Notes: generated by a model not told the origin, from the letters alone. A DNA stretch of 64,000 nt from Mycobacterium scrofulaceum (GCF_002086735.1 NZ_MVIJ01000009.1:1-64000), one strand, 5' to 3'. Positions 47,259-56,293 are shown, counted from the stretch's first letter. Translations and numbers: made by a program.

Positions 47259-47282
47259 CGGAGAAAGGCTTTTCTGCACGCC

Positions 47283-47308
47283 GTTTGAAGCCATCGGTTT
47301 GCGGGCAT
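47283..47308 (+). promoter_or_regulatory. sigma-F-like promoter for methyltransferase-CDGSH pair
   Basis: GTTT (47283-47286), 16-base spacer, GGGCAT (47303-47308). One mismatch to GGGTAT. About 40-base leader to TTG 47358. Confidence 0.45.
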
Positions 47309-47357
47309 TACACAGGCCATGCAGTGATCGCCGCGGCGATCTGTCGAAAGGCCAAAG

Positions 47358-48047
47358 TTGACCACAACATATCCAGGACCCGCTGTCTCGGCTGCTGCCA
47401 ACGTTTATCGGCCGCAAGACGATTCCCGCCTGCTGGTGGAAGTGATGCGGGAAAGCTCGCTCATCCCGGGACGGCGAGTTCTCGACCTGTGTACGGGTAG
47501 CGGATTCGTCGCAATCGCCGCCGCCGAAATGGGTGGCGCGGACGTGACCGCCTTCGACGTCTGCCCGCACGCCGTGGGCTGCTCCCGCGGCAACGCGGCC
47601 GCCGCCGGCGTCAACGTCGACGTCCGGAAGGGGACCTGGAGCGACGCGCTGGAATGCGCGCCGTTCGACGTTGTCGTGTCGAATCCGCCGTACGTGCCGA
47701 CACCTCCCGACGGCGACACGGAATACATCAGCCCCAGTGCGGGCCCGTCGTGGGCCTGGAACGCCGGACCCGACGGCCGGATGTTGCTGGACCCGCTGTG
47801 CGAAGCGGCGCCGAAGTTGCTCTGCGACGGCGGATGCCTGCTGCTCGTGCACTCGGCGCTCGCCGGTGTCCAGCAGTCGCTGGACTCGTTGAAGTGGGCC
47901 GGCATGGACGCGAAAGTCGTTGCCTCGAAATGGATACCGTTCGGTCCGGTGATGACGGCGCGGGCGCGCTGGCTGGAAGGTGTCGGCTTGATCCCCCGCG
48001 GTCGCCGGGAAGAGGAGCTGATCGTGATCCGGGCGGACAAGCGGTGA
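47358..48047 (+). CDS. HemK/PrmC-like methyltransferase
   Basis: 229 residues. SAM motif VLDLCTGSGFVAIAAAEMG and the N/Q-methyltransferase catalytic motif SNPPYVP. It lacks the N-terminal helical domain of PrmC, so it is a short stand-alone catalytic domain. Similar to release-factor-like methyltransferases found next to CDGSH and haem-oxygenase-like genes in actinobacteria. Target unknown. TTG start. Confidence 0.83.
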   Translation: MTTTYPGPAVSAAANVYRPQDDSRLLVEVMRESSLIPGRRVLDLCTGSGFVAIAAAEMGGADVTAFDVCPHAVGCSRGNAAAAGVNVDVRKGTWSDALECAPFDVVVSNPPYVPTPPDGDTEYISPSAGPSWAWNAGPDGRMLLDPLCEAAPKLLCDGGCLLLVHSALAGVQQSLDSLKWAGMDAKVVASKWIPFGPVMTARARWLEGVGLIPRGRREEELIVIRADKR

Positions 48048-48292
48048 GCGCCACCCGGGTGCAGGTGGTCCCGGGCGGGCCGGTGCTGGTGTCCGGCCCG
48101 GTGCGCATCGAGATGCCCAACGGGGAGGTCGTCGAGTCCGACCGGTTCATGGTCGCGATCTGCACCTGCCGGCGCAGCGAGAACTACCCCCTGTGCGACA
48201 CCAGCCACCGCAGGTGCCGGAATCTGGGGCGCCGAGCCGCTAGTCCAGCGCCCTCCGCAGCGACGTCCGATCCTGCTGCCACGACGCCATAA
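48044..48292 (+). CDS. CDGSH iron-sulfur domain protein
   Basis: 82 residues. The [2Fe-2S] motif is CTCRRSENYPLCDTSH: Cys-x-Cys ... Pro-x-Cys-Asp-x2-His. GTG start overlaps the methyltransferase stop by four bases. Its 3' end overlaps the convergent diiron gene by 53 bases. Likely electron-transfer partner of that enzyme. Confidence 0.88.
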   Translation: MSATRVQVVPGGPVLVSGPVRIEMPNGEVVESDRFMVAICTCRRSENYPLCDTSHRRCRNLGRRAASPAPSAATSDPAATTP

Positions 48293-49259
48293 TCGCGTCC
48301 GCCAAACGGTTTTCGACCGCGGCGTGCGCGCGGATCCCGAACACGACGTCGCGATCGAGCTGCGGCTCGCGGGCGACCAGGTCCCCTACCACGTCGATGC
48401 GCACGACGTGTTCGTGCACCGCGTCGGCCTCGACATGCTCGGCGTAGAACTCGATGCAGGCCGACGGCGCCCCCATCCGCTGCAGCGCGCCCACCATCCG
48501 CCGGGATCCCGGCGGGGAGGTGATCTCGGTGGACGCGAAGTGTCCGATCGCCGCGCCGCGCAACTCGCGGTGCAGTCCGAAGAGCGACATCAGGTTGACC
48601 GCCGCCAGCGCCTCGGCGGTCACGACGTCCGCGTACGCCAGATAGCTGGTGTCGAGGTTCGCGGCGGCCATCAGGTCGGCGAACAGTTGCTGGTGCAGGC
48701 GTGGGCCCTGCCCGGCGCCGTATTCGTCGAATTCGACTGCCACGAAAGCGGCTTTGGCGACACCCATCAGGCGCGGGATCGCCCACGCGTGCGGGTCGCC
48801 CTCCTTGAGGTGATACACCGACCGGTGCACGAAGTATTCACGCATCTGCTGCCAGGTCCCGGTGTCGCGCAGGTAGTACGACGGGCCGGTGCCTTCGGCC
48901 GGCTCGGACGCGATGGCATCCATTTCCGCGGCCGCCGTCTGGTCCGGCGCGATGGGCCCGACGTCGCGGCGCACGCCCGCCAAGAAGACGCGCTCCAGTT
49001 CGCCACGCAGCGCGAGCAGCGCGGGATTCCACTCCCAGCTCGGGTCGACGCCCGCGAAGCCGCGGTAGTGCAGCTCGTAGCACATGCACAGCGCCAGCTG
49101 CAGATCCAGCCCGTAGGGATCCGAATCGCGGACGGACGCGCCGATCCGGGTCAGGTGGTCGTGTGACGGCGGCCCGGTGAGAGCGCGACGAACGGCGGTC
49201 GACAGCGGCCCGTGTGCCGCCGGCAGGGCGGGTTCGGTCGTGATTGATGCGCGGGTCAC
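48240..49259 (-). CDS. haem-oxygenase-like diiron (iron-containing redox) enzyme
   Basis: 339 residues. All-helical haem-oxygenase-like diiron family. Candidate metal ligands are in YELHYRGF (Glu, His), VEFDEYGAGQGPRLH (Glu, Asp, Glu, His) and FYAEHVEADAVHEH (Glu, His, Asp, His). Members include oxidases and N-oxygenases of small molecules. The start at GTG 49259 is preferred to GTG 49265 because the sigma-F-like -10 lies at 49268-49273, which would give a leaderless message. Confidence 0.82.
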   Translation of the reverse strand: MTRASITTEPALPAAHGPLSTAVRRALTGPPSHDHLTRIGASVRDSDPYGLDLQLALCMCYELHYRGFAGVDPSWEWNPALLALRGELERVFLAGVRRDVGPIAPDQTAAAEMDAIASEPAEGTGPSYYLRDTGTWQQMREYFVHRSVYHLKEGDPHAWAIPRLMGVAKAAFVAVEFDEYGAGQGPRLHQQLFADLMAAANLDTSYLAYADVVTAEALAAVNLMSLFGLHRELRGAAIGHFASTEITSPPGSRRMVGALQRMGAPSACIEFYAEHVEADAVHEHVVRIDVVGDLVAREPQLDRDVVFGIRAHAAVENRLADAIMASWQQDRTSLRRALD

Positions 49260-49267
49260 GCCCACGA

Positions 49268-49293
49268 CTACCCGCTATCAGGGGCCCACAAAC
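49268..49293 (-). promoter_or_regulatory. sigma-F-like promoter of the diiron enzyme gene
   Basis: On the minus strand GTTT (49293-49290), 16-base spacer, GGGTAG (49273-49268). It overlaps the last codons of the preceding gene. The -10 ends eight bases before GTG 49259. Confidence 0.6.
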
Positions 49294-51512
49294 GGTGGGG
49301 TGTCAGCGCCGGCCGGCAGCCGGAAGCTGATGTCGGCGGTCGTGCCGGTGGGCGCGCAGTCGAGTTGGATTGCGCTGCTGAGCGCTCTCATCAGCAACAA
49401 ACCCCGCCCGCCATCGTCCGGGTTGGGGGCCGGCGTCTTCCACGAGCCGTGGTCGGTGATCCGGGCGCGGATTTCCCCCTCGGCGAGTTCGGCGTCGAGC
49501 ACCATCGTGCCCACACGCTGGCCTGCGTAGGCGTGCTCGACGCAGTTCGTGCAGGCCTCGTTGACTACCAGCACGATGTCTGCGGCCGATTCGTCCGGCA
49601 CGCCCGCGGTGCGCAACCAGTCGGCCAGCCTATGCCGGATTCCGACCAACCGCTCTGCGCTGGCCTCGGTTTCGATCCGCAGCGGGGATTGCTGATGCCG
49701 GTAGATCACCATCGCCACATCGTCGTCATACCCCGCCGGCGGAGCCAGCCCACGCAGCACCGCATCGGCGACCGAATCCAGCTGCAGCGTCGTCGTCTTC
49801 ACCAGAACCGCTGCGGCGCGGTCGATCCCGTCGTCGATGGACTCGTGTTTGCGTTCCACCAGCCCGTCGGTGAACAGCATCAGGGTGGAGCCCGGCGGCA
49901 ACACGCGACTGCTCTGCGGGCGCGGTTCCGGGCGGCGGACCGCGAGCGGCACCGACGCGGCATCGGTCAACATCGTGATCGTCCCGGGTCCGGACCCGAC
50001 GAGCACGGCGGGCATGTGGCCGGCGTTGCTGTACTGCAAAACCCCGGATTCGGTGTCCAGGATCGCGAGAAAGACGGTGGTGCAGTAGGCATTCGGGATG
50101 AGCGATGCCGCCGAGTCGAGCTGCTCGAGCAGTAGCGCGGGCTCCGCCCCGTTGATCAGCAGTGCGCGCGCCGAGCTGCGCAGCTGGCCCATGACCGCGG
50201 CCGCCGGCAGCCCACGACCCACGCAGTCACCCACGACGATGCCGATGCGGTGATCGCCGATCGGCAGCACGTCATACCAGTCGCCGCCGATCTCCAGCGG
50301 CGGGACCGCGGGCTCGTAGCGCACGACGAACCCGGGCGGGGGCTGCATCGTCGGCAGCAGGGCGCGCTGCAATGTCAGCGCCGTCTCGCGGGCGCTCTCG
50401 AACTGGCGGACATGCTGCATGGCCAGGCTGAGGTGGCCGATGAGGACGGTGATCAGGAGCCGGTCTTCGGCGCTGACCCAGCGTGGCGTGCGCAGCTCCA
50501 GCCACAACGCCAGGTCGCCCGCGCCGGAAAGCACCGCCACCAAACCCTGTGCCTTGCCGGGGTTCTCGGGCCGTTCGACCGTCTTGGCGGTCAGCGGAAG
50601 CTGATGGCGCGCGTCTTCGAACGTGTGACGCAACCACGGATCCAGCCTGCGCCAAGAGGTTTGGGACGTCTCGCCCGCCACCTGGACGGTCGGCTCGCCC
50701 TCGCCGCTCGGCCAGGAGATCGCGACCACCCGTTGCACGTCGATGGCCGTGCTGCATTCGTCGAGGGTGATGGACAGCAGCTCGTCGACGCTCTTGGCCA
50801 CCGCCACCGCCGTGGCCAACCGCAGGACGGCGCTCTCGCGCGCGGCGAAGGCCCGTTCGGCGGTGATGTCGCGCATGGTCCCCACGAAGACGCCTTGCTC
50901 ACTGCCGCTGCCCTGAACGGCGTTGATGCTCACCGTCACCCACACCAGGTGCCCGTCGCGATGCCGGATCGGTGTCTCATAGGCGGTGGTGCCGATGCTC
51001 TGGACCAGGGCCTGCTGCTGCCTTGCGCCCTGTTGGTCCACCAGCCACGGATGTGGCCACCGGTAGGGCAGGCCCTCGGCGGGATAGCCGAGGATCTCGA
51101 TCAGCGCGTTGTTCATCTCGATCACGGCGCCCTGGTGATCGGCGACGAAGAACCCCTCCTGCAGCGAATTGACCAGCGCGGTGCGGAATTTGTCGCGGTC
51201 GGCCAGCCCCTCGGCGCGGGCCCGCTCGCGTGCGTAGCGCCTGGTGCCGTCCAGGAAGCCGCGGGTGGCGATGTCGAGCGGGACGAGCATCTGCAACAGG
51301 AACTCCAGCGCGATCGGCGCGTCGATCCGGACGTCCTCTGCCACTTCGAGGATCAGCTGGACGTGGCGCTCGATGATGGCGAGCAGGCTGACCTCTTCCT
51401 GCAGGGCCCGCCGCCCGAGCTCGTAGGCGACGGCCAGGCTGTCCTCGTCACGCGCCTGCAGGTAGCCGCGCAATGCCGCGGCGTACTGGGCGTGGAAGTC
51501 GTCGTCGCTCAC
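49278..51512 (-). CDS. RsbU/RsbP-like PP2C phosphatase with PAS, GAF and HATPase domains
   Basis: 744 residues. Residues ~1-105 resemble the RsbT-binding region of RsbU; PAS ~107-215 (SLQEGFFVADHQGAVIEM); GAF ~225-375; SpoIIE-type PP2C ~395-600 (EIGGDWYDVLPI, VGDCVGRGLPAA, FTDGLVERKHESID); C-terminal RsbW-like HATPase ~615-735 (VNEACTNCVEHAY). It would dephosphorylate an anti-anti-sigma factor and may also phosphorylate one. Last gene of the stressosome operon; GTG overlaps the RsbX-like stop. Confidence 0.87.
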   Translation of the reverse strand: MSDDDFHAQYAAALRGYLQARDEDSLAVAYELGRRALQEEVSLLAIIERHVQLILEVAEDVRIDAPIALEFLLQMLVPLDIATRGFLDGTRRYARERARAEGLADRDKFRTALVNSLQEGFFVADHQGAVIEMNNALIEILGYPAEGLPYRWPHPWLVDQQGARQQQALVQSIGTTAYETPIRHRDGHLVWVTVSINAVQGSGSEQGVFVGTMRDITAERAFAARESAVLRLATAVAVAKSVDELLSITLDECSTAIDVQRVVAISWPSGEGEPTVQVAGETSQTSWRRLDPWLRHTFEDARHQLPLTAKTVERPENPGKAQGLVAVLSGAGDLALWLELRTPRWVSAEDRLLITVLIGHLSLAMQHVRQFESARETALTLQRALLPTMQPPPGFVVRYEPAVPPLEIGGDWYDVLPIGDHRIGIVVGDCVGRGLPAAAVMGQLRSSARALLINGAEPALLLEQLDSAASLIPNAYCTTVFLAILDTESGVLQYSNAGHMPAVLVGSGPGTITMLTDAASVPLAVRRPEPRPQSSRVLPPGSTLMLFTDGLVERKHESIDDGIDRAAAVLVKTTTLQLDSVADAVLRGLAPPAGYDDDVAMVIYRHQQSPLRIETEASAERLVGIRHRLADWLRTAGVPDESAADIVLVVNEACTNCVEHAYAGQRVGTMVLDAELAEGEIRARITDHGSWKTPAPNPDDGGRGLLLMRALSSAIQLDCAPTGTTADISFRLPAGADTPPFVGP

Positions 51513-52135
51513 GTCGACGCTCCCCGATGGCGGGCGGTCAGCACCATCGCGTCGTCGGTTTCCTTGGCGTCCTTGCCCAGCAGCTCTTCGGCTATCGCGA
51601 CGGCGGAGGCCGCGAAGTCGACGTGGTCGAGGTAGTCGCCGGCGATCCCGTCGGTGCTCATCACGAGCAGGTCGCCGGGGCGGATCGAAACCACCTGCGC
51701 CGGACGGACTTCCGGGATGCGGTAGCCGACGATGCCCGCGGTCAGGCGCGCGCTGGACCGGATCTGGACGCCGGTCGCGGACTTGGCCACCAGGTCGGCG
51801 GTCACGTTGCCGACGCCCGTCCAGGTCAGCGTGTTGGCCGCGAAGTCCACCCGCGCCAGGGTCATCGCGACCCCTCGGGTGCCCTCCAGCACCCGGTGGC
51901 AGAGCTGGACCAGGACTTCGAGCCGCTCGGAGCCGGAGCGTGTAACCGCGTCGATGGCGCGCAGCGCCGCGGCTGCCGCCTCCGGACCGTGGCCGAGGCC
52001 GTCCACCACCCCGAACAGCGCGGCCTCGCCGTCGATGTCGACCGCGAGGCCCCGGTCACCCGAGATGTACTCGCTGGGCAGCGGGCGACCCGCCCGCGCC
52101 CATTCGATCGGCCCGATGCGGCCGTTCTCATGCAC
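51509..52135 (-). CDS. RsbX-like PP2C phosphatase
   Basis: 208 residues, a single SpoIIE/PP2C domain (LFGVVDGLGHGPEAAAAA, DLLVMSTDGIAGDY, TDDAMVLTARH). The size and position match RsbX, which resets the stressosome by dephosphorylating RsbR and RsbS. GTG start overlaps rsbT by eight bases. Confidence 0.85.
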   Translation of the reverse strand: MHENGRIGPIEWARAGRPLPSEYISGDRGLAVDIDGEAALFGVVDGLGHGPEAAAAALRAIDAVTRSGSERLEVLVQLCHRVLEGTRGVAMTLARVDFAANTLTWTGVGNVTADLVAKSATGVQIRSSARLTAGIVGYRIPEVRPAQVVSIRPGDLLVMSTDGIAGDYLDHVDFAASAVAIAEELLGKDAKETDDAMVLTARHRGAST

Positions 52136-52538
52136 GGGGCGGCACCCATTTCCACATTTCGACGACCGTCCCGCGGCCGAGCGCCGACTCGACGAGCAAC
52201 CTGTCCATCAGCCGGCGCGAACCGGGCAGGCCCATCCCCAGCCCCCGGCCGGTCGAGTAGCCGTCCTCCATCGCCCGCTCGATGTCGGCGATGCCGGGTC
52301 CCTGATCCTCGGCCCGCACCACCAGGGCCTTGCGCCCGTCCCGGTCGGCCACGAACACCCGGACGGCGCCGCGACCGGCGTAGCTGGTGATGTTGCGCGC
52401 GATCTCGGAGATCGCCGTGGCGATCATCGTGACGTCGGTGAGGGAGAATCCCAGATCGAGTGCGAGTTGGTGGCCCGCTTTGCGGGCTTCGACGATGTCG
52501 TCGGGGTGGTCGATGTCGACGACGATGTCAGCCCCCAC
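52128..52538 (-). CDS. rsbT: RsbT-like serine kinase
   Basis: 136 residues, GHKL ATPase: ISEIARNITSYAGRG (N box) and EDQGPGI, then GRGLGMGLPGSRRLMD. RsbT phosphorylates RsbR and RsbS and, once free, activates an RsbU-type phosphatase. GTG start inside the end of rsbS (11-base overlap). Confidence 0.92.
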   Translation of the reverse strand: MGADIVVDIDHPDDIVEARKAGHQLALDLGFSLTDVTMIATAISEIARNITSYAGRGAVRVFVADRDGRKALVVRAEDQGPGIADIERAMEDGYSTGRGLGMGLPGSRRLMDRLLVESALGRGTVVEMWKWVPPRA

Positions 52539-52917
52539 CGTCGCGCCCGATCGTCGGTTTACGCTGCCCCAGTTGGCGATTGAGCAGGGCCAGGCCCTCC
52601 TCGAGGTCCAGCGCCGTATTCATGTCGTCGAACGCCAGGCCCAGCTGGACCATCGCGAAGGCCACCTCCGGCTGCAGGCCGACGATGACGGTGTCCGCGC
52701 CGCGCAGCCGGGTCATGTGCGCGATCGTGCGCAGCGACCGGGCCGCGAAGGAGTCCATCACGTCGATCGCGGTGACGTCGACGATGATGCCCTGCGCGCG
52801 GAACCGGCTGACCCGCTCCATCAGGTCGTAGCGGAGCCGCTCGGCGTCGGAGTCGCTCAGGGCGGCCTGCACCGAGGCGATCAGGATCGCACCCTGTTTC
52901 AGGATCGGTACCGGCAT
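52528..52917 (-). CDS. rsbS: RsbS-like STAS protein
   Basis: 129 residues, single STAS domain (VPILKQGAILIASVQ at the start; phospho-acceptor Ser in DVMDSFAARSL). Part of the stressosome core with RsbR; holds RsbT until stress. ATG with a 22-bp gap to rsbR. Confidence 0.92.
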   Translation of the reverse strand: MPVPILKQGAILIASVQAALSDSDAERLRYDLMERVSRFRAQGIIVDVTAIDVMDSFAARSLRTIAHMTRLRGADTVIVGLQPEVAFAMVQLGLAFDDMNTALDLEEGLALLNRQLGQRKPTIGRDGGG

Positions 52918-52939
52918 GGGGCGCTCGCGTTCCTGATGT

Positions 52940-53842
52940 CTAGCCGGTCTGCTCGCCGGTGCGAGAGACCTCGTAGCCCAGCAGGCGCTCGGCTTCCTCG
53001 ATGCCGCCCTGCAGGTCGCCGACGGCGTTCATCTTCGACAGGTCCAGCCCGATCGTCACCAGCGTCAGCGCGATCTCGGAGGACAGGCCGGTGATGATCA
53101 CGCTCGCCCCCATCAGACCCGACGCGTCGACCGTCTGGACCAGGTGGTTGGCCACCGTGGAGTCGATGGTCGGCACGCCGGTGATGTCGATGACCACCAC
53201 CTTGGCGCGGTTGGCGCGGATGGCCCGCAGCAGTTGCTCGGTGACCTGGCGGGCGCGCTGGCTGTCCAGCACCCCGATGATCGGCAGGATCAGCAGCTGT
53301 TCGCGCACCTGCAGCACCGGCGTCGACAGCTCACGGATCGCCTCCTGCTGCTGGCGGATGATGCGCTCGCGTTCCTGCACGAAGCTGACCGCCACGGTGT
53401 TGGCGATCCGGTTGGCCGCCGGTTCGTAGGCGTCCAGCACCCGGTTGAGCATCTCGAACTCGGTCTGGTACTTCTCGAACAGGGAGCGCGCCAGCACGTC
53501 GCGCAGCAGCAGCACGATGCCGACGACCTCGTCGGTCTCGACGCCGCGGGGGATGATGCGTTCGGACAGGTCACGCGCGTAGGCCTGCAGCGCCTCGACG
53601 CTACCGGTCTCGAGCACCTCAACGTAGTTGTCGTAGACGGCCGTCGCCTCGGAGAACAGTTCCTCCGGCGTCATCGCGGTGAGCAGTTCGGCCTCGGTGA
53701 TCCTGCGCGCCCATTCCTCGCGCAGGACGGTCCGGTTCTGCCGAAGATGCTGGACGAGCTGGGGCAGCAGGCCCTCGCTGGAGATGCTGATCGCCTGCGC
53801 GGTGGCACCCGCGCCGCTGAACTCCGCCGGCGAATGTGACAT
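52940..53842 (-). CDS. rsbR: RsbR-like stressosome sensor
   Basis: 300 residues. The N-terminal ~150 residues are a helical RsbR_N-like sensor region (LLPQLVQHLRQNRTVLREEW ...); the C-terminal STAS domain has phospho-sites near VPTIDSTVA. ATG 53842 is preceded by GGGAGG. First gene of the operon rsbR-rsbS-rsbT-rsbX-rsbU; the 162-bp gap to the divergent rsfB gene holds both promoters, but I see no sigma-F box on this side. Confidence 0.9.
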   Translation of the reverse strand: MSHSPAEFSGAGATAQAISISSEGLLPQLVQHLRQNRTVLREEWARRITEAELLTAMTPEELFSEATAVYDNYVEVLETGSVEALQAYARDLSERIIPRGVETDEVVGIVLLLRDVLARSLFEKYQTEFEMLNRVLDAYEPAANRIANTVAVSFVQERERIIRQQQEAIRELSTPVLQVREQLLILPIIGVLDSQRARQVTEQLLRAIRANRAKVVVIDITGVPTIDSTVANHLVQTVDASGLMGASVIITGLSSEIALTLVTIGLDLSKMNAVGDLQGGIEEAERLLGYEVSRTGEQTG

Positions 53843-54004
53843 GTGGCCTCCCGACTGCCGGTCCGGGCCCCGCCCCGTGCAGGCTCGATTTTGCGAGACT
53901 AGCGTGGGTTGTCGCGAGGCAGGTGTTGAGGGCATATTCTTCTCGCAGTTCGCAACGCAGGCTAGGCTTGCACCACACTTAGAGCCCAGGACAAAGGACC
54001 GCCG

Positions 54005-54373
54005 TTGTCAGCTCCCGATTCGATTACCACGTTGGTCGAGGACCACGATGGGGTGTCCGTGGTCAGCGTCAGCGGCGAAATCGATCTGGTCACGGCGCCG
54101 GCCCTGGAGCAGGCCATCGGCGCGGTGGTCGCGGAGAATCCGACGGCACTGGTGATCGATCTGTCCGCGGTGGAGTTTCTGGGCTCGGTGGGGCTGAAGA
54201 TCTTGGCGGCCACCTACGAGAAGCTGGGCAGCGCGACGGGGTTCGGGGTGGTCGCGCGGGGTCCGGCGACCAGGCGGCCGATCCACCTGACCGGGCTGGA
54301 CAAGACCTTCCCGCTGTACCCGACGCTGGACGACGCGCTGACCGCGGTGCGGGACGACAACGTCAGCCGCTAG
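54005..54373 (+). CDS. rsfB: anti-anti-sigma factor RsfB
   Basis: 122 residues, STAS domain closely matching M. tuberculosis RsfB (Rv3687c), which binds the anti-sigma factor UsfX/RsbW and so frees sigma F. The phospho-acceptor is S61 (FLGSVGLKIL). TTG start. It probably is the target of the PP2C phosphatase encoded divergently, which would link the stressosome to sigma F. Confidence 0.93.
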   Translation: MSAPDSITTLVEDHDGVSVVSVSGEIDLVTAPALEQAIGAVVAENPTALVIDLSAVEFLGSVGLKILAATYEKLGSATGFGVVARGPATRRPIHLTGLDKTFPLYPTLDDALTAVRDDNVSR

Positions 54374-54565
54374 CGAGTTGCGCGGCGCGGTGCCGCCGCG
54401 GTTGGGCGCCAACGTGTTTGGCCGAATTGCCGGCGTCCCGTTGCGAACATGAATTCCCGTCTACGGGCGCGCAATGCGATTCGCGTTGCACAAGCCGGCG
54501 AGGACTATCGCGACCCGGGTGGCGAAACGGCGCCGGCGCACGCGATGGGTGCGATGATCACGGCT

Positions 54566-55066
54566 ATGGACGTCGATAATCCCCAAGACGACCAGCGGTG
54601 GGACAGCCGCGAGCGTGGGGAAACCGAAATCCAACGGCTGGACCGCAATTGGAACAACCTGCTGCAAGAGCTGCGGGTTGTGCAGACGGGCGTGCAGCTG
54701 CTCACCGGTTTCCTGTTGACGCTGCCGTTCCAGCAACGTTTCGACATCCTGGTCCCGTCGATGCGCAGCCTGTATCTCGCGACGGTGGCGTGTTCGGTCG
54801 GCGCAACGGTGCTGTTGATCGCCCCGGTCGCCATGCACCGCCTGCTCTTCCGGCGCCACCGCCTCAAGGTGCTGGTGTCGGCCGCGCACCGCTGCGCGTA
54901 CGCCGGGCTGGCGCTGCTCGGCCTGGCGCTGACCGGGGTCACCGTCATCGTGTTCGCCGCCGTGGCCGGCAACCGCCCGGGGCTGGTCGCGGGAGCGTGC
55001 GCGGTGACGCTGTTCGTGCTGTTCTGGTCGCTGCTACCGCTGCTGCTGCGCACTCGCGGCATGTAG
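54566..55066 (+). CDS. DUF6328 family membrane protein
   Basis: 166 residues. Soluble N terminus (ETEIQRLDRNWNNLLQELRVVQTG), then four membrane helices. DUF6328 pattern of actinobacterial membrane proteins; role unknown. ATG 54566 chosen; several in-frame Met codons lie upstream. Its 3' end overlaps the convergent HAD gene by 33 bases. Confidence 0.78.
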   Translation: MDVDNPQDDQRWDSRERGETEIQRLDRNWNNLLQELRVVQTGVQLLTGFLLTLPFQQRFDILVPSMRSLYLATVACSVGATVLLIAPVAMHRLLFRRHRLKVLVSAAHRCAYAGLALLGLALTGVTVIVFAAVAGNRPGLVAGACAVTLFVLFWSLLPLLLRTRGM

Positions 55067-55726
55067 CGCGAGTTCGGCGATGCGGGTCGCGTCGAGATGG
55101 TCGAGCAGGCCTTGCGGATCGGCGAATACCGGGGACGAGCCCGCCGCCTGCAGCTCCTCGCGCGCGATGCCGCCGCTGAGCAGCCCGATGCAGGGCAATC
55201 CGGCGCCCGCCGCGGCGTGTGCGTCCCACACGGCGTCCCCGACGAACACGGCATGGTCGGCATCAACCCCGGCCCGGTCGAGCGCGACCCGCACGATGCC
55301 GGGCTCGGGTTTGGCGGTGTCGACGTCGCGCGACGACGTCGTTTCGGAGATGACGTCGTCGCAGTCGAGCACCTTGCGCAAAATCTCCAGCTCGTCGTCG
55401 GGCGCCGAGGTGGCCAGCACGACCTGCAGCCCGAGCTCGGCGACGCGGCGCAGCAGGGCCCGGGCCCCGGGCAGGGGCGCGAGCAGCGGGGTGCTCTCCC
55501 GGTAGTAGCGGCTGTGGCCGTCACTCAGCCGCTCCTGGACCTCGTCCGGCGCGTCATGGGAGAGCGTTCGCACCAGCGTGGAGCCGTCCATGCCGATGCA
55601 GCGGTGGATCTGCCAGGCGGTCACGGGCAGCCCCTCGGCGTCGAAGGCGCGTAGCCACGCGTAGACGTGCAGATAGTTGGAGTCGACCAGGCTTCCGTCG
55701 ACGTCGAACAAGACGGCGGGTTTCAT
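55034..55726 (-). CDS. HAD-superfamily hydrolase
   Basis: 230 residues. Motif I LFDVDGSLVDSN with the nucleophile Asp, motif II ATSAP, motif III Lys in AKPEPG, motif IV VGDAVWD. Phosphoglycolate phosphatase/beta-phosphoglucomutase-like with a helical cap. ATG just after a sigma-F-like promoter. Substrate unknown. Confidence 0.85.
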   Translation of the reverse strand: MKPAVLFDVDGSLVDSNYLHVYAWLRAFDAEGLPVTAWQIHRCIGMDGSTLVRTLSHDAPDEVQERLSDGHSRYYRESTPLLAPLPGARALLRRVAELGLQVVLATSAPDDELEILRKVLDCDDVISETTSSRDVDTAKPEPGIVRVALDRAGVDADHAVFVGDAVWDAHAAAGAGLPCIGLLSGGIAREELQAAGSSPVFADPQGLLDHLDATRIAELALHAASAQQQR

Positions 55727-55735
55727 CTGCGCGGC

Positions 55736-55761
55736 ATACCCATACCGAGGCCGGCTGACAC
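55736..55761 (-). promoter_or_regulatory. sigma-F-like promoter of the HAD gene
   Basis: Minus strand: GTGT (55761-55758), 16-base spacer, GGGTAT (55741-55736). The -10 is perfect and the -35 has one mismatch. The -10 ends nine bases before ATG 55726. Confidence 0.5.
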
Positions 55762-55775
55762 CGGGACGCCGTCTC

Positions 55776-55800
55776 GTTTGGGTTGGCGGGCGGCGGGTAA
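55776..55800 (+). promoter_or_regulatory. sigma-F-like promoter upstream of usfY-like gene
   Basis: GTTT (55776-55779), 15-base spacer, GGGTAA (55795-55800). Back to back with the HAD-gene promoter. The leader to 55927 would be about 120 bases. Confidence 0.5.
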
Positions 55801-55926
55801 CCGCGATGTGATCCGCGAAACGGTTGCGGTTCTGCAGTAGCGGCATGGCCCCTGTTGTCGCGGCGTCCCGGCCGGTAGGCCGCCAACCGCGCGAATCAGC
55901 CCGGCAGACAATAATTCTCGCGAGGA

Positions 55927-56244
55927 GTGACGTTGGATTTCGGCAAAGGTGACCCGGTCGATCACCAACGGACCGCCCGTCGGCACGCGGGCGAAACCGT
56001 CACCTACGGCGCGAACGCGCCCGGCCTGGCCGGTTCGGCCGTCGCGGTGGTCGCCCTGACCGTCGGCTTGTTCGCGTTGGCGACGGGTCACGCGCCGGCG
56101 GGCTGGACGGCCGTGGTGCTGGCCGCGGTGCTGGGTGCCGCGAGCGCCGTGTGGTTGGTGCGCACGCACCGGCGGGTGCGCGAGGCCGAGCTGGCCTGGC
56201 ACGCCGCCAATTCCGATGAGCCCGCCCCGCCGCCCGCAAGCTGA
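55927..56244 (+). CDS. UsfY-like small membrane protein
   Basis: 105 residues. DPVDHQRTARRHAGETV at the start matches the UsfY family known next to sigF; two membrane helices follow. GTG start with GAGGA upstream. Its promoter is of sigma-F type. Function of UsfY proteins is unknown. Confidence 0.72.
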   Translation: MTLDFGKGDPVDHQRTARRHAGETVTYGANAPGLAGSAVAVVALTVGLFALATGHAPAGWTAVVLAAVLGAASAVWLVRTHRRVREAELAWHAANSDEPAPPPAS

Positions 56245-56293
56245 GCAATGTGAGCTAACGAACACCGCCCCGAGGCCGGCCGCCGGCCGAGAC

